The translations under genes were made by a program, and so were the position numbers. The notes below the pieces were generated by a model. That model was not told where the DNA came from. It saw nothing but the letters and a program-made list of their open reading frames with translations, and did no database searches. From Archivesica marissinica (taxonomy: Eukaryota > Mollusca > Bivalvia > Venerida > Vesicomyidae), in contig CM026390.1 of assembly GCA_014843695.1 (NCBI GenBank), forward strand, positions 53,038,121 to 53,102,120: 64,000 nucleotides of DNA. The letters run 5' to 3'. Shown here piece after piece: positions 1 through 8,580 of this stretch (positions are counted from its first letter, which is position 1; each line of letters opens with the position of its first letter).

Positions 1-496
1 CAATTAATTAACACGATTTTGATAAAATTACATTTATCCTAACGCAACATCTGTTTAGACGACAACAGTAAAAACAAAGGATTCCAACTAAAAGGACCAA
101 TATACATTTAGGGATAAATCTGACTTTATCCATCAAGGGATGTAATAGAAAAACCAGTAATGTCTCTCATTGCCCCGTTTGGAGCCTCACTATCGGCAGT
201 TACCTCCCTCAAGTGCTATCGGCTGTTACCTCCCTTGATATTGGCTGTTTTGTGTTATTTCATATATGATGAGCTGACCTAATTATTGAAGTAAAAGAAA
301 TGACTGTGCAGCACAATTGTTTCAAGTTATATGAACAAACTTTGATGCCAATCCAGTAACCATTTTGAAAGCATAACTCTTTTTAGCCAAACTTTGGCAC
401 CCATTGGCGATGCTCTTGTTGAACGAAATACTGTAGTTTTGGTGGTTATGAGGAAACTGTAAATAGTTTATATGTTCGTCATCTTCAATCTTACAG
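1..496. other. Non-coding flank or intron upstream of first exon
   Basis: No coding exon is recognised here. A short imperfect duplication at about 191-250 repeats the words GCTGTTACCTCCCT and TATCGGC about 26 bases apart. The stretch ends in a 3' splice site, CAATCTTACAG, at 496. It is probably intron of the BTAF1-like gene, because the first recognised exon begins in the middle of the protein. Confidence 0.5.
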
Positions 497-666
497 TTGT
501 GCGATTGTCCCGAGGAAGTGAAATCCAAGTTGTTGGAAAATCTAACCGAAGGCATTTACTATGAAGAAATAGCACTGGGGTTTACACGCTTGCAAACAGA
601 GTGTAGAGATTTCATTGCTTCTCTCAAACAACAGGGGATCGACATGGACCAGATCATACCTCCAGG
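497..666 (+). CDS. BTAF1: BTAF1-like exon A (helical-repeat region)
   Basis: This is the first recognisable exon of a BTAF1/Mot1-like gene. BTAF1 is a nuclear protein that uses an N-terminal HEAT-repeat array to hold TATA-binding protein and a C-terminal Snf2 ATPase to remove it from DNA. The exon runs from acceptor TTACAG (496) to donor GTAATA (667). It has 56 codons plus two bases and reads in phase 0 from LCDCPEEVKSKLLENL through YYEEIALGFTRLQTECRDF to a final PP. The two leftover bases (GG) join the first base of the next exon to give Gly. It is an acidic, amphipathic helical stretch with no catalytic residues. Assignment rests mainly on the following exons, which match BTAF1 better. There is no start codon here; earlier exons must lie upstream of the window. 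Confidence 0.65.
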
Positions 667-1532
667 GTAATATTTAATACTCCCATTCACTTATAGATAT
701 TAATAACAAATTGGTCAAGCAGTTTATTGGCCACTATGAGCTTAAGGTTTTGAATTTGAGTCTTACCTAATCATTAATGATGTTAATTTATACACATTTA
801 TTTTAGCTCGATTGCGAAACAAGTTTTACAATGTTAGATTAATCGCTTCCGAGACCTCATTCTTGATGGAAACCATCGCCACGAGGGAGAGAGAAGATGC
901 AATGTGGAATTTAAGTGCCTTACCTAAGTGCACAATTGAACCATAACTGTGAATATAATCTTGGTTTACGGGTATTATTTCAAGAAACAATTCAACAGTT
1001 TGACATTATTGGCAGGTGTTTGTGCTGCTTATATCTTTTGTCGCTTAGGATGATGATAAAAAGGAATGACGATGACGTTGGATTAATCAAAGGTCGTAGC
1101 TACATGTTTTATAATAAACTGTTATGTTTGTTTAATAATTATGTCAATAAACTTTGATTAAAGGGAAGAAACTTTAAGAAAGTAATTACGAGGTGTCATG
1201 TGTTAACAGTTTGTTGCAGAAATATTATGAAGAGGAGGTCTTAGATTGGTTTAATTATTTCAATAAAGTTGAATAAAGGTATGTTTCATCCCGTCGTGTT
1301 TAGCTGTATTACAATGCAATGTTTTTATCACAGAATCAGATAAATTAGCATCAGTTTTCAGACGAGCATCATCCGAAATACTTACCAAATATCTGAAATT
1401 ACATCATACATACGACCACATTAATGCAATGTAGCCAAGAATCGAGTGATAGTTTCAAGTACTCTATCGGAACGGTGTCGGAGTACTCAATTATCCAAAT
1501 TGCTACTCTTATTATTACTGATGGGACTTGAC
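667..1532. other. Intron A-B, upstream part
   Basis: Non-coding. It contains a reverse-strand SINE tail (806-916) and otherwise AT-rich unique sequence. The 3' end, before the SINE at 1545, looks like the original branch and pyrimidine region of the acceptor now carried 266 bases downstream. Confidence 0.55.
806..916 (-). mobile_element. SINE fragment, inverted (tail region)
   Basis: This stretch is the reverse complement of the 3' half of the SINE at 6831-7045. Shared words are GATTGCGAAACAAGTT, GAGACCTCATTC, TGATGGAA.CCATCGC and ACGAGGGAGAGAG. The tRNA-like head is missing, so this is a truncated copy on the minus strand. Confidence 0.6.
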
Positions 1533-1544
1533 ATATTTCAGGAA
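1533..1544 (+). repeat. Target-site duplication, upstream copy (old splice acceptor)
   Basis: The 12 bases ATATTTCAGGAA are identical to 1799-1810, on the other side of the SINE. The downstream copy contains the acceptor of exon B (TTTCAG then G). The upstream copy is therefore a duplicated 3' splice site left behind by the insertion. Confidence 0.8.
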
Positions 1545-1798
1545 TTTGGCTGTCCGATTAGCGCAGTGGTTAGCACACTCGCTTCTCACCAATGCAACCC
1601 AGGATCGATCCTCGGACCGGGAAGTATGCGAGATGGTACGGTGGTCGCCAGATCGGACAGGTGGGTTTTCTCTGGGTACTCCGGTTTCTTCCCACACGAA
1701 TGACCACATTTATGCTTTCATCCTCGCCAACGAGAGTGATTAATATAAGTTATTAAAACTTGCTTCGCAATCGTTGTAAAATAAAGTTTAAACTTAAA
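1545..1798 (+). mobile_element. tRNA-derived SINE, family 1, inserted at a splice acceptor
   Basis: Full-length tRNA-headed SINE. Box A is TTAGCGCAGTGG at about 1558 and a degenerate box B is GGATCGATCC at about 1603. The body contains GATCGGACAGGTGGGTTTTC. The tail contains ACTTGCTTCGCAATCG and AATAAAGTTTAAACTT. It is very similar to the copy at 49486-49728. It is flanked by perfect 12-bp direct repeats (1533-1544 and 1799-1810), the hallmark of LINE-mediated insertion. The insertion point is inside the acceptor of exon B. Confidence 0.85.
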
Positions 1799-1807
1799 AT
1801 ATTTCAG

Positions 1808-1972
1808 GAACATAATATCTCTCGACCAAGCCCAGATGCTCGTTACTCAAGTCTATGAACAAGTGAAGTCAACAGTGAGACCGCGCAGTTTACCAACGTT
1901 AGAGGATAGGCGGTCACAATTACACACCTCCGTGTTTCAGATTACTACAGATCAGCAGATGCTGTCTGTCAG
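1808..1972 (+). CDS. BTAF1: BTAF1-like exon B
   Basis: Acceptor ATATTTCAG (ends 1807), donor GTACAT (1973). One base, 54 codons and two bases read N-I-I-S-L-D-Q-A-Q-M-L-V-T-Q-V-Y-E-Q-V, then LPTLEDRRSQLHTSVFQ and TTDQQMLSV, and the final AG joins the first G of exon C to give Arg. In BTAF1 proteins the segment before the conserved P-x-K-L-N-P-V-I motif is a similar helical hairpin ending in R-V, which fits this exon followed directly by exon C. The acceptor in use is the downstream member of a SINE target-site duplication, so its natural pyrimidine tract has been replaced by SINE tail. Confidence 0.75.
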
Positions 1973-2053
1973 GTACATATACACTGCAACTAATTAAATA
2001 TTGTTATGTGTGAAGTCCAAGCATTCATATCAACATATCGTTCACAATATCAG

Positions 2054-2130
2054 ATCTGAAAAAGGAATTCCATTAACACCAGAGGCAGATGCAGACATTT
2101 TAATATGCGACTTGTATATGCAATTATGGG
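2054..2130 (+). CDS. Candidate cassette (poison) exon
   Basis: Exon-like segment with acceptor TTCACAATATCAG (ends 2053) and a strong donor GTAAGT (2131). After the AG left by exon B it reads R-S-E-K-G-I-P-L-T-P-E-A-D-A-D-I-L-I, then CDLYMQLW, with no stop. Its length of 77 is not a multiple of three. Joining it to exon C gives the frame GGG TAC AGT CCA GTT TAG and stops at once, while skipping it keeps the BTAF1 frame open. It may be an alternative exon that triggers decay, a remnant exon, or chance. RNA evidence is not available here. Confidence 0.4.
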
Positions 2131-2424
2131 GTAAGTGATAAAGCAACAGTAATTTTAAATTAGATATTCTTAAAATCGCTATTAAGCTCCTTCTGATAAG
2201 TTTTTAAAATATTTGTTTACAACCAGACATATTGAATATGATGATAACTTGTTGCTGACAATTTTCCTTTAAGCCTTATACCGTTAGTGTTCCGCTCTCT
2301 ATCATGTTGTGGATCAATTAATAATTTATTGTATGCAGTTATTTACACGATATGGATACAGTCTAGTGTTACTGTGCAGTTATTTACTCACGAAAAGATG
2401 TCCAGTTTCACCTTGCAAACTTAC

Positions 2425-2780
2425 TGGCTGACCGCCTCCATTGTGTAGTTGGTACGATCGCCGACTTGTATACCACTGTAACCTATCATCACTGATGGTC
2501 ATGGGTTCGAGCCCCGTTCAGGCCATATCTATTGGGGCTTTTAGTAGTGGTTAACTGATATAACCCAAAATATTGGTCACGGGTTAGAGCCCCGCTCAGG
2601 CCGTGTCTCATTTATATGAAAACGTTGGCAGTTTCTTACGGAGGTTGGTGCACCCAAGTACTGGTTAACCGCTGGAGCATGCCCAGGAAAGGTGTTGTTA
2701 GGTAAATTGCCCGCCGGCGATATAGCCCAAAATGGTGCTGATGCAGGCGTAAAACCCGAAATATAACATAACATATATAT
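2425..2780 (+). mobile_element. SINE family 3, two nested or tandem partial copies
   Basis: A tRNA-like head is seen twice: GGTTCGAGCCCCGTTCAGGC at about 2504-2523 and GGGTTAGAGCCCCGCTCAGG at about 2580-2599, each followed by related body sequence. The second copy continues into the conserved 3' part with GGTTAACCGCTGGAGC, CCCAGGAAAGGTGTTGTTAG, GCCGGCGATATAGCCC and GCAGGCGTAAAACCCGAAAT, ending in AT-rich tail. The same 3' part recurs at 49412-49470 and 56238-56372. Confidence 0.65.
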
Positions 2781-2831
2781 ATAACCCAAAATGATGAAAG
2801 GTGTAAAACCAGAACAAACACGATATGAAAT

Positions 2832-3121
2832 TGTAGTGGATCAGTGGTCCGGAGGTTAACACGCTGGACTTGTAATCCAGGGTCGCATGTACGATCCCCT
2901 GCTATACTATACTAAAATTACTTGTATCATAGTCTTTTGGATGAGACCTTAAGCCGGGTGCTTGTGTCGGTGCACTGTGGACTTAAGAGAACCAGAGGAA
3001 ATTCTAGAATGGGTCTCTGTCTGCATCATTGCACTATCCTCCAAAATCTAAAATGACTAATCTCTTCAGGAGGCGTCGCTCATATGGGCAACCGGTAGTG
3101 GCGGTAAATAAACATAAAACA
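2832..3121 (+). mobile_element. tRNA-derived SINE, family 2
   Basis: The head resembles a tRNA: AACACGCTGGACTTGTAATC, then a degenerate box B ACGATCCCC. The body is shared with 50377-50572, including CATTGCACTATCCTCC, AATGACTAATCTCTTCAGG, AGGCGTCGCTCATATGGGC and AACCGGTAG. It ends in an A-rich tail containing AAATAAACATAAAAC. This copy carries an extra segment around 2930-3010 that the second copy lacks. Confidence 0.7.
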
Positions 3122-4481
3122 CACTATATGAAATCAACATGTTTGGCAAGGTTGTTACCAACAGTCTATCCTATGTTTAATTAAAAATACTTTCTTTCAC
3201 CATTCAACTGTCAAAATAAATTAAGCAACTAGTGGTCATGTATCTTCTAAGAAATATGTTTGTGTTTACTTATGTGGTACTGCTAGCATGGGAACAGGCG
3301 TCGATATATTTTGCCTGGTCAGTCAAATAAATATATTTTAACACCGAGACTATTAATTGGGCCGTATTGAGTTTCTGAACATATCAACGCCTGGGGAAAC
3401 TGGCAGGGTTTCCCATGAAATTATTAATCCTATTAATAGGCCTATTAGCAAGTGACTTAAGTAATGACGTACTTCAATCGAAAGCGAGGCACTGCAATGC
3501 TGATAAAACTTTATTATTGGCCGCCATTGTGTATGGGTCAACGGAACGATAAATAGTTTTAAAAAGTACAATGTGCGTCTGATTTGACATATTTACTCAA
3601 TAGTTAAGTCGTCCTTAGTTCAATTACACCGAATCGATCAATTACCATCTAAATGTAATATTTAAAATCCGCCATCTCGTCGATATAACACAGAAACGGG
3701 ACATTATATGTAAATGAGTCTACCGGAACATTCGTGTATATTCGGAAATGATCGTGTATAATCGTGCCTGTTCGGCGATTTCAGCCATCTTGTCGATATA
3801 ACACAGAAACAGGACATTATATGTAAATGAGTCTACGGGAACATTCGTGTATATTCGGAAATGATCGTGTATAATCGTGCCTGTTCGGCGATTTCCGATA
3901 GAATTCCGTTTCTATATTTAGCGATATTATCTTGTAGAGAAGAGTCGTTCTTCAAATCTACACCCTCAAAAAAGTGGGTTTAAGTAGATGGCGCTATGAT
4001 CGGAAATCCAGTTTCCCCAGGCTGTCATTTGGCTAGAAGTTAAAAAGTGAAAAATCGACAGACTGGAACCCAGGCTAGGGTACTGCCTAATGTCACACAA
4101 AATAAACAGTTTAATGCATGTAGGAAATAATTTCTGTGAATGGATGGCATTTTCATTAGTCACAGTCTTCCTGGTGAAGAGGCTACCAAAATGTCACTAA
4201 TAGAACACAATGAAATTAAAACACAAACACAGCCACATAAAAATCACAACTTGCCATAGTAGGCAAAAGAAGCACAGATTCTTTCTTCGCTCATTTATCT
4301 GACTAGACAATTTTGGTGTATGAACATTTATATTGCACAACTCATGTCAGGAGACCAAATGTATTACGAGTGTATGGAGTCAAAGACCCAATTACTGCAT
4401 GCTGTATTAAGAGACCATTAGTGTTTAGAGACCGCCTCTTGCACATGAGATGAGGGGTCTCTTGTTTCACTGTGTGTAGTT
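3122..4481. other. Intron B-C, unique part
   Basis: Non-coding AT-rich sequence with a 113-bp tandem duplication (annotated separately). No exon with plausible splice sites and BTAF1-like content was seen. Confidence 0.5.
3671..3897. repeat. Tandem duplication, 113 bp, two copies
   Basis: Copies begin GCCATCTCGTCGATATAACA at 3671 and GCCATCTTGTCGATATAACA at 3784. They remain nearly identical through TTCGTGTATATTCGGAAATG and TGCCTGTTCGGCGATTTC. Only a few substitutions separate them, so this is a recent duplication. Confidence 0.85.
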
Positions 4482-4924
4482 ATTTACTTTGACCAGCTCC
4501 AGTCTAGATACTGTTCACTGCTTTACTTTGACCAGCTCCAGTCTAGATACTGTTCACTGATTTACTTTGACCAGCTCCAGTCTAGATACTGTTCACTGAT
4601 TTACATTGACCAGCTCCAGTCTAGATACTGTTCACTGATTTACATTGACCAGCTCCAGTCTAGATACTGTTCACTGCTTTACTTTGACCAGCTCCAGTCT
4701 AGATACTGTTCACTGCTTTACTTTGACCAGCTCCAGTCTAGATACTGTTCACTGCTTTACTTTGACCAGCTCCAGTCTAGATACTGTTCACTGATTTACT
4801 TTGACCAGCTCCAGTCTAGATACTGTTCACTGATTTACATTGACCAGCTCCAGTCTAGATACTGTTCACTGATTTACATTGACCAGCTCCAGTCTAGATA
4901 CTGTTCACTGCTTTACTTTGACAG
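4482..4924 (+). repeat. 39-bp minisatellite ending in the exon C acceptor
   Basis: About 11 copies of a 39-bp unit containing TTTACTTTGACCAG, CTCCAGTCTAGATACTG and TTCACTG. The only variation is TTTAC(A/T)TTG and CTG(A/C)TTT. The last copy runs into TTTACTTTGACAG, the real 3' splice site of exon C at 4924. The unit also resembles the start of exon C: unit CCAGTCTAG versus exon CCAGTTTAG. The unit therefore probably arose from the intron-exon boundary, and each copy carries an acceptor-like TTTGACCAG. Confidence 0.9.
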
Positions 4925-5042
4925 GGTACAGTCCAGTTTAGCTAAGGCTGTTGTATTGCTAGATGTAATTCCAGACAAATTAAATCCAGTTATTAGACCA
5001 CTAATGGATTGTATCAAGAAGGAAGAGAATGCAAACATACAG
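4925..5042 (+). CDS. BTAF1: BTAF1-like exon C
   Basis: Acceptor TTTGACAG (ends 4924), donor GTACGA (5043). One base plus 39 codons. After the shared Arg it reads VQSSLAKAVVLLDVIPDK, then LNPVIRPLMDCIKKEENAN and IQ. The P-x-K-L-N-P-V-I-R/K-P-L-M-D-x-I-K-K-E-E-N block is one of the most recognisable stretches of metazoan BTAF1 outside the ATPase, and it is the main basis for naming this gene. It forms part of a HEAT-like helical pair. The exon is hemmed in by two minisatellites whose units resemble its own two ends. Confidence 0.85.
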
Positions 5043-5085
5043 GTACGAAGTTACCAACACTCCGGTAGGATGCTACACACACATA

Positions 5086-6650
5086 CTACAACATATATAC
5101 ACACATGTAACAAAATATTCCCATACAGGTAACAACATATCCACATATATGTAGCAATTTATCCACATATATGTAACAATTTATCCACATACATGTAGCA
5201 AAATATCCACATACATGTAAAACATATCCACATACAGGTAACAATTTATCCACATACATGTAGCAAAATATCCACATACATGTAGCAAAATATCCACATA
5301 CAGGTAGCAAAATATCCACATACAGGTAGCAAAATATCCACATACAGGTAGCAAAATATCCACATACAGGTAGCAAAATATCCACATACAGGTAGCAAAA
5401 TATCCACATACAGGTAGCAAAATATCCACATACAGGTAGCAAAATATCCACATACAGGTAGCAAAATATCCACATACAGGTAGCAAAATATCCACATACA
5501 TATAGGGAAATATCCACATACAGTAGCAAAATATCCACATACAGGTAGCAAAATATCCACATACATATAGGGAAATATCCACATACAGGTAGCAAAATAT
5601 CCACATACAGGTAGCAAAATATCCACATACAGGTAGCAAAATATCCACATACAGGTAGCAAAATATCCACATACAGGTAAAACATATCCACATACAGGTA
5701 ACAAAATATCCACATACAGGTAGCAAAATATCCACATACAGGTAGCAAAATATCCACATACAGGTAACAAAATATCCACATACAGGTAACAAAATATCCA
5801 CATACAGGTAGCAAAATATCCACATACAGGTAGCAAAATATCCACATACATATAGGGAAATATCCACATACAGGTAGCAAAATATCCACATACAGGTAGC
5901 AAAATATCCACATACAGGTAGCAAAATATCCACATACAGGTAGCAAAATATCCACATACAGGTAGCAAAATATCCACATACATATAGGGAAATATCCACA
6001 TACAGGTAGCAAAATATCCACATACATATAGGGAAATATCCACATACAGGTAGCAAAATATCCACATACAGGTAGCAAAATATCCACATACAGGTAGCAA
6101 AATATCCACATACAGGTAGCAAAATATCCACATACATATAGGGAAATATCCACATACAGTAGCAAAATATCCACATACAGGTAGCAAAATATCCACATAC
6201 ATATAGGGAAATATCCACATACAGGTAGCAAAATATCCACATACAGGTAGCAAAATATCCACATACAGGTAGCAAAATATCCACATACAGGTAGCAAAAT
6301 ATCCACATACAGGTAGCAAAATATCCACATACAGGTAAAACATATCCACATACAGGTAACAAAATATCCACATACAGGTAGCAAAATATCCACATACAGG
6401 TAGCAAAATATCCACATACAGGTAACAAAATATCCACATACAGGTAACAAAATATCCACATACAGGTAGCAAAATATCCACATACAGGTAGCAAAATATC
6501 CACATACAGGTAGCAAAATATCCACATACAGGTAGCAAAATATCCACATACAGGTAGCAAAATATCCACATACAGGTAGCAAAATATCCACATACAGGTA
6601 GCAAAATATCCACATACAGGTAGCAAAATATCCACATACAGGTAAAACAT
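5086..6650. repeat. 22-bp minisatellite derived from a splice donor
   Basis: About 70 copies of a unit readable as CACATACAGGTAGCAAAA followed by TATC. Variants include CAGGTAACAAAA, CATATAGGGAAA and CAGGTAAAACA. The array starts about 45 bases after exon C, whose end reads AACATACAG then GTACGA. The shared ACATACAGGTA suggests the unit is a copy of that exon end plus donor. A higher-order duplication of about 636 bases is visible: the rare variant CATACAGTAGC recurs at about 5516 and 6152. Most copies contain CAG/GTA, a good 5' splice-site core. Confidence 0.92.
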
Positions 6651-6830
6651 ATCAAACAGAACAACATGTTTTGTATTTATTTATTTACATGGATTGAAAT
6701 GTTTGTTAGATATCAGACAAAACATATCTTTATAATCAATTCAATTTCTTACTTTATTTTATACATATATAACCGTGTATTCGTGTTTGCATGAGATTTT
6801 GTGGGTAATGCCGGTATCCTTATATAACTA
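6651..6830. other. Intron C-D, unique AT-rich spacer
   Basis: No gene or repeat recognised between the 22-bp array and the SINE. Confidence 0.5.
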
Positions 6831-7045
6831 TATGTGGTAGTGCATTCGCTTCAGGTGCGAAAGGCCTGGAGTCAGAGCCCCCACTGAAGCCGTTATGAGT
6901 GTGCCCTTAGGCAAGGCATTTTAATTCCACGTTGCCTCTTCTCTCTCCCTCGTAGCGATGGATTCCATCAGGAATGAGGTCTCGAAGAGTAATTAATGAT
7001 AAATAACAGTTTATGTAACTTGTTTCGCAATCAAGCTAAAATTAA
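6831..7045 (+). mobile_element. SINE with tRNA-like head
   Basis: The head has GTGGTAGTGCATTCGCTTC (box A-like) and GGAGTCAGAGCCCCC (box B-like, degenerate). The body has CTCTCTCCCTCGTAGCGATG and GAATGAGGTCTCG. The tail has ACTTGTTTCGCAATCAAGC. The tail is related to that of SINE family 1 (ACTTGCTTCGCAATCG), and an inverted truncated copy lies at 806-916. Confidence 0.65.
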
Positions 7046-7089
7046 TTTGTATAACTAACTATATGTAGATGTTTGTATGTGTTTTACAG

Positions 7090-7246
7090 AGAGAAGGAGC
7101 CAAGTGTCTGAGTAAGCTGCTGAAGATATGTTTGTCCAGAGAACCATGTCCGAATAACAAGGTGATCAAGAACTTGTGCACGTTCTTATGCTGTGATCCT
7201 TCGAGAACTCCTGTCTGTGCACAACTCAATAACAACACAAGTTCTG
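7090..7246 (+). CDS. BTAF1: BTAF1-like exon D
   Basis: Acceptor GTGTTTTACAG (ends 7089), donor GTATGC (7247). Fifty-two codons plus one base, phase 0 from exon C. It reads REGAKCLSKLLKICLSRE, then PCPNNKVIKNLCTFLCCDP and SRTPVCAQ. The block A-x-C-L-x-K-L-L followed by P-C-P-N-x-K-I/V-I-K-N-L-C and C-x-D-P-x-x-T-P is typical of BTAF1. The exon end (NNNTSS plus G) is low complexity and poorly conserved, as expected for the linker that follows. Confidence 0.88.
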
Positions 7247-7300
7247 GTATGCACATGTACTGTCTGTTTTTGAAAAGCATGTCATGATATTTTTAGTGCT

Positions 7301-7869
7301 CTACCGAGTTGCCTTGAATATTGCCAGAGTTTGGCCTGACAGTAGTATTCTTGCATCAATATCTACCGAGTTGCCTTGAATATTGCCAGAGTTTGGCCTG
7401 ACAGTAGTATTCTTGCATCAATATCTACCGAGTTGCCTTGAATATTGCCAGAGTTTGGCCTGACAGTAGTATTCTTGCATCATTATCTACAGAGTTGCCT
7501 TGAATATTGCCAGAGTTTGGCCTGACAGTAGTATTCTTGCATCATTATCTACCGAGTTGCCTTGAATATTGCCAGAGTTTGGCCTGACAGTAGTATTCTT
7601 GCATCAATATCTACAGAGTTGCCTTGAATATTGCCAGAGTTTGGCCTGACAGTAGTATTCTTGCATCATTATCTACCGAGTTGCCTTGAATATTGCCAGA
7701 GTTTGGCAGGACAGTAGTATTCTTGCATCAATATCTACCGAGTTGCCTTGAATATTGCCAGAGTTTGGCCTGACAGTAGTATTCTTGCATCATTATCTAC
7801 CGAGTTGCCTTGAATATTGCCAGAGTTTGGCCTGACAGTAGTATTCTTGCATCAATATCTACCGAGTTG
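7301..7869. repeat. 62-bp minisatellite, about nine copies
   Basis: The unit starts CTACCGAGTTGCCTTGAATA and continues with TTGCCAGAGTTTGGCCTGAC and AGTAGTATTCTTGCATCAAT. Copies begin at 7301, 7363, 7425 and so on, with only a few substitutions (ACC/ACA, AAT/ATT, GGCCTG/GGCAGG). The array starts 55 bases after the exon D donor. Confidence 0.93.
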
Positions 7870-8311
7870 TTCACTGTGGTGAAAATGTAGTCACATTGTC
7901 AAATTAAAGGACATTTTTTGCATGACTGTTTCTGACTGGGCTGAATACTGTACTGAATGACTTCCGTCCTCTTTGTGTGGCTTAAATATCGGTAGTTAAT
8001 TGTTGATCTGTTTGTAAATACACTGTAGTTATTATTATGCATTGCTTGAGTACTTTAGATTCGTATAAATTCATGACTACGTATATTTATTAACAACCTG
8101 TCAAGCATTGGTTCCCCAACAAGAGTGACCTTGAATCTGAAATTTGGCCAAAAATTGGAATTGCACTCAATACCATGCCTTGTTGTGCATACATGTCACC
8201 CTTGTATTGCACTATTGTTATTTCACAGGATTATGCTCTTGGCAATTCTATATATTATTAACATTATATATTATATTTGTATTATATATATCGTTATTTA
8301 TTTCTCGACAG
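7870..8311. other. Intron D-E, unique part
   Basis: AT-rich non-coding sequence ending in the acceptor TTTCTCGACAG of exon E. No other feature recognised. Confidence 0.5.
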
Positions 8312-8364
8312 AAACTAGCTGTGATATGTACAAAGGAAATCTCACTCTATCCAAGTTGAATAAG
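8312..8364 (+). CDS. BTAF1: BTAF1-like exon E (short linker exon)
   Basis: Acceptor TTTCTCGACAG (ends 8311), donor GTAAGA (8365). Two bases complete a Glu codon started in exon D, then 17 codons read TSCDMYKGNLTLSKLNK. The phase match on both sides supports it as a genuine exon. The sequence is a hydrophilic linker and is not itself diagnostic. In the human protein the corresponding stretch is longer, as I recall it. Confidence 0.7.
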
Positions 8365-8429
8365 GTAAGAACTTGTGCATGTGTGTTATGTGGTTATAAC
8401 ATGAATCATTGAAATATTCCATCGTATAT

Positions 8430-8560
8430 TTGTAACGTAAGGAATGCAATGGATGCAGTGTTCACCTTATGAACTAAGGGTTGTGAGCTTGAGCCCCGCT
8501 ATAACCATTGTGGGATGGGGGGGGGGTTCTCTGGCCAGACACTTAGCCCTTTCCCCATGT
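8430..8560 (+). mobile_element. Possible degenerate SINE head
   Basis: GGATGCAGTGTTCACC followed by GTTGTGAGCTTGAGCCCCGC resembles the box A and box B spacing of the SINE heads elsewhere in the window. A run of ten or more G residues follows at about 8516-8527. No tail or target duplication was identified. Confidence 0.3.
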
Positions 8561-8580
8561 TGGCTTACAAGCTAGTGTAT

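Noticed and set aside
1551..1625. tRNA gene
   Set aside because: Box A and box B are those of a SINE head. There is no proper cloverleaf, and the body, tail and target duplication are SINE-like.
5086..6667. Minus-strand open frames of about 500 codons in the 22-bp array
   Set aside because: Three overlapping frames read the same repeat, and the composition (C-G-Y-F-A-T-C-M-W) is an artefact of the unit. It lies within an intron of a + strand gene.
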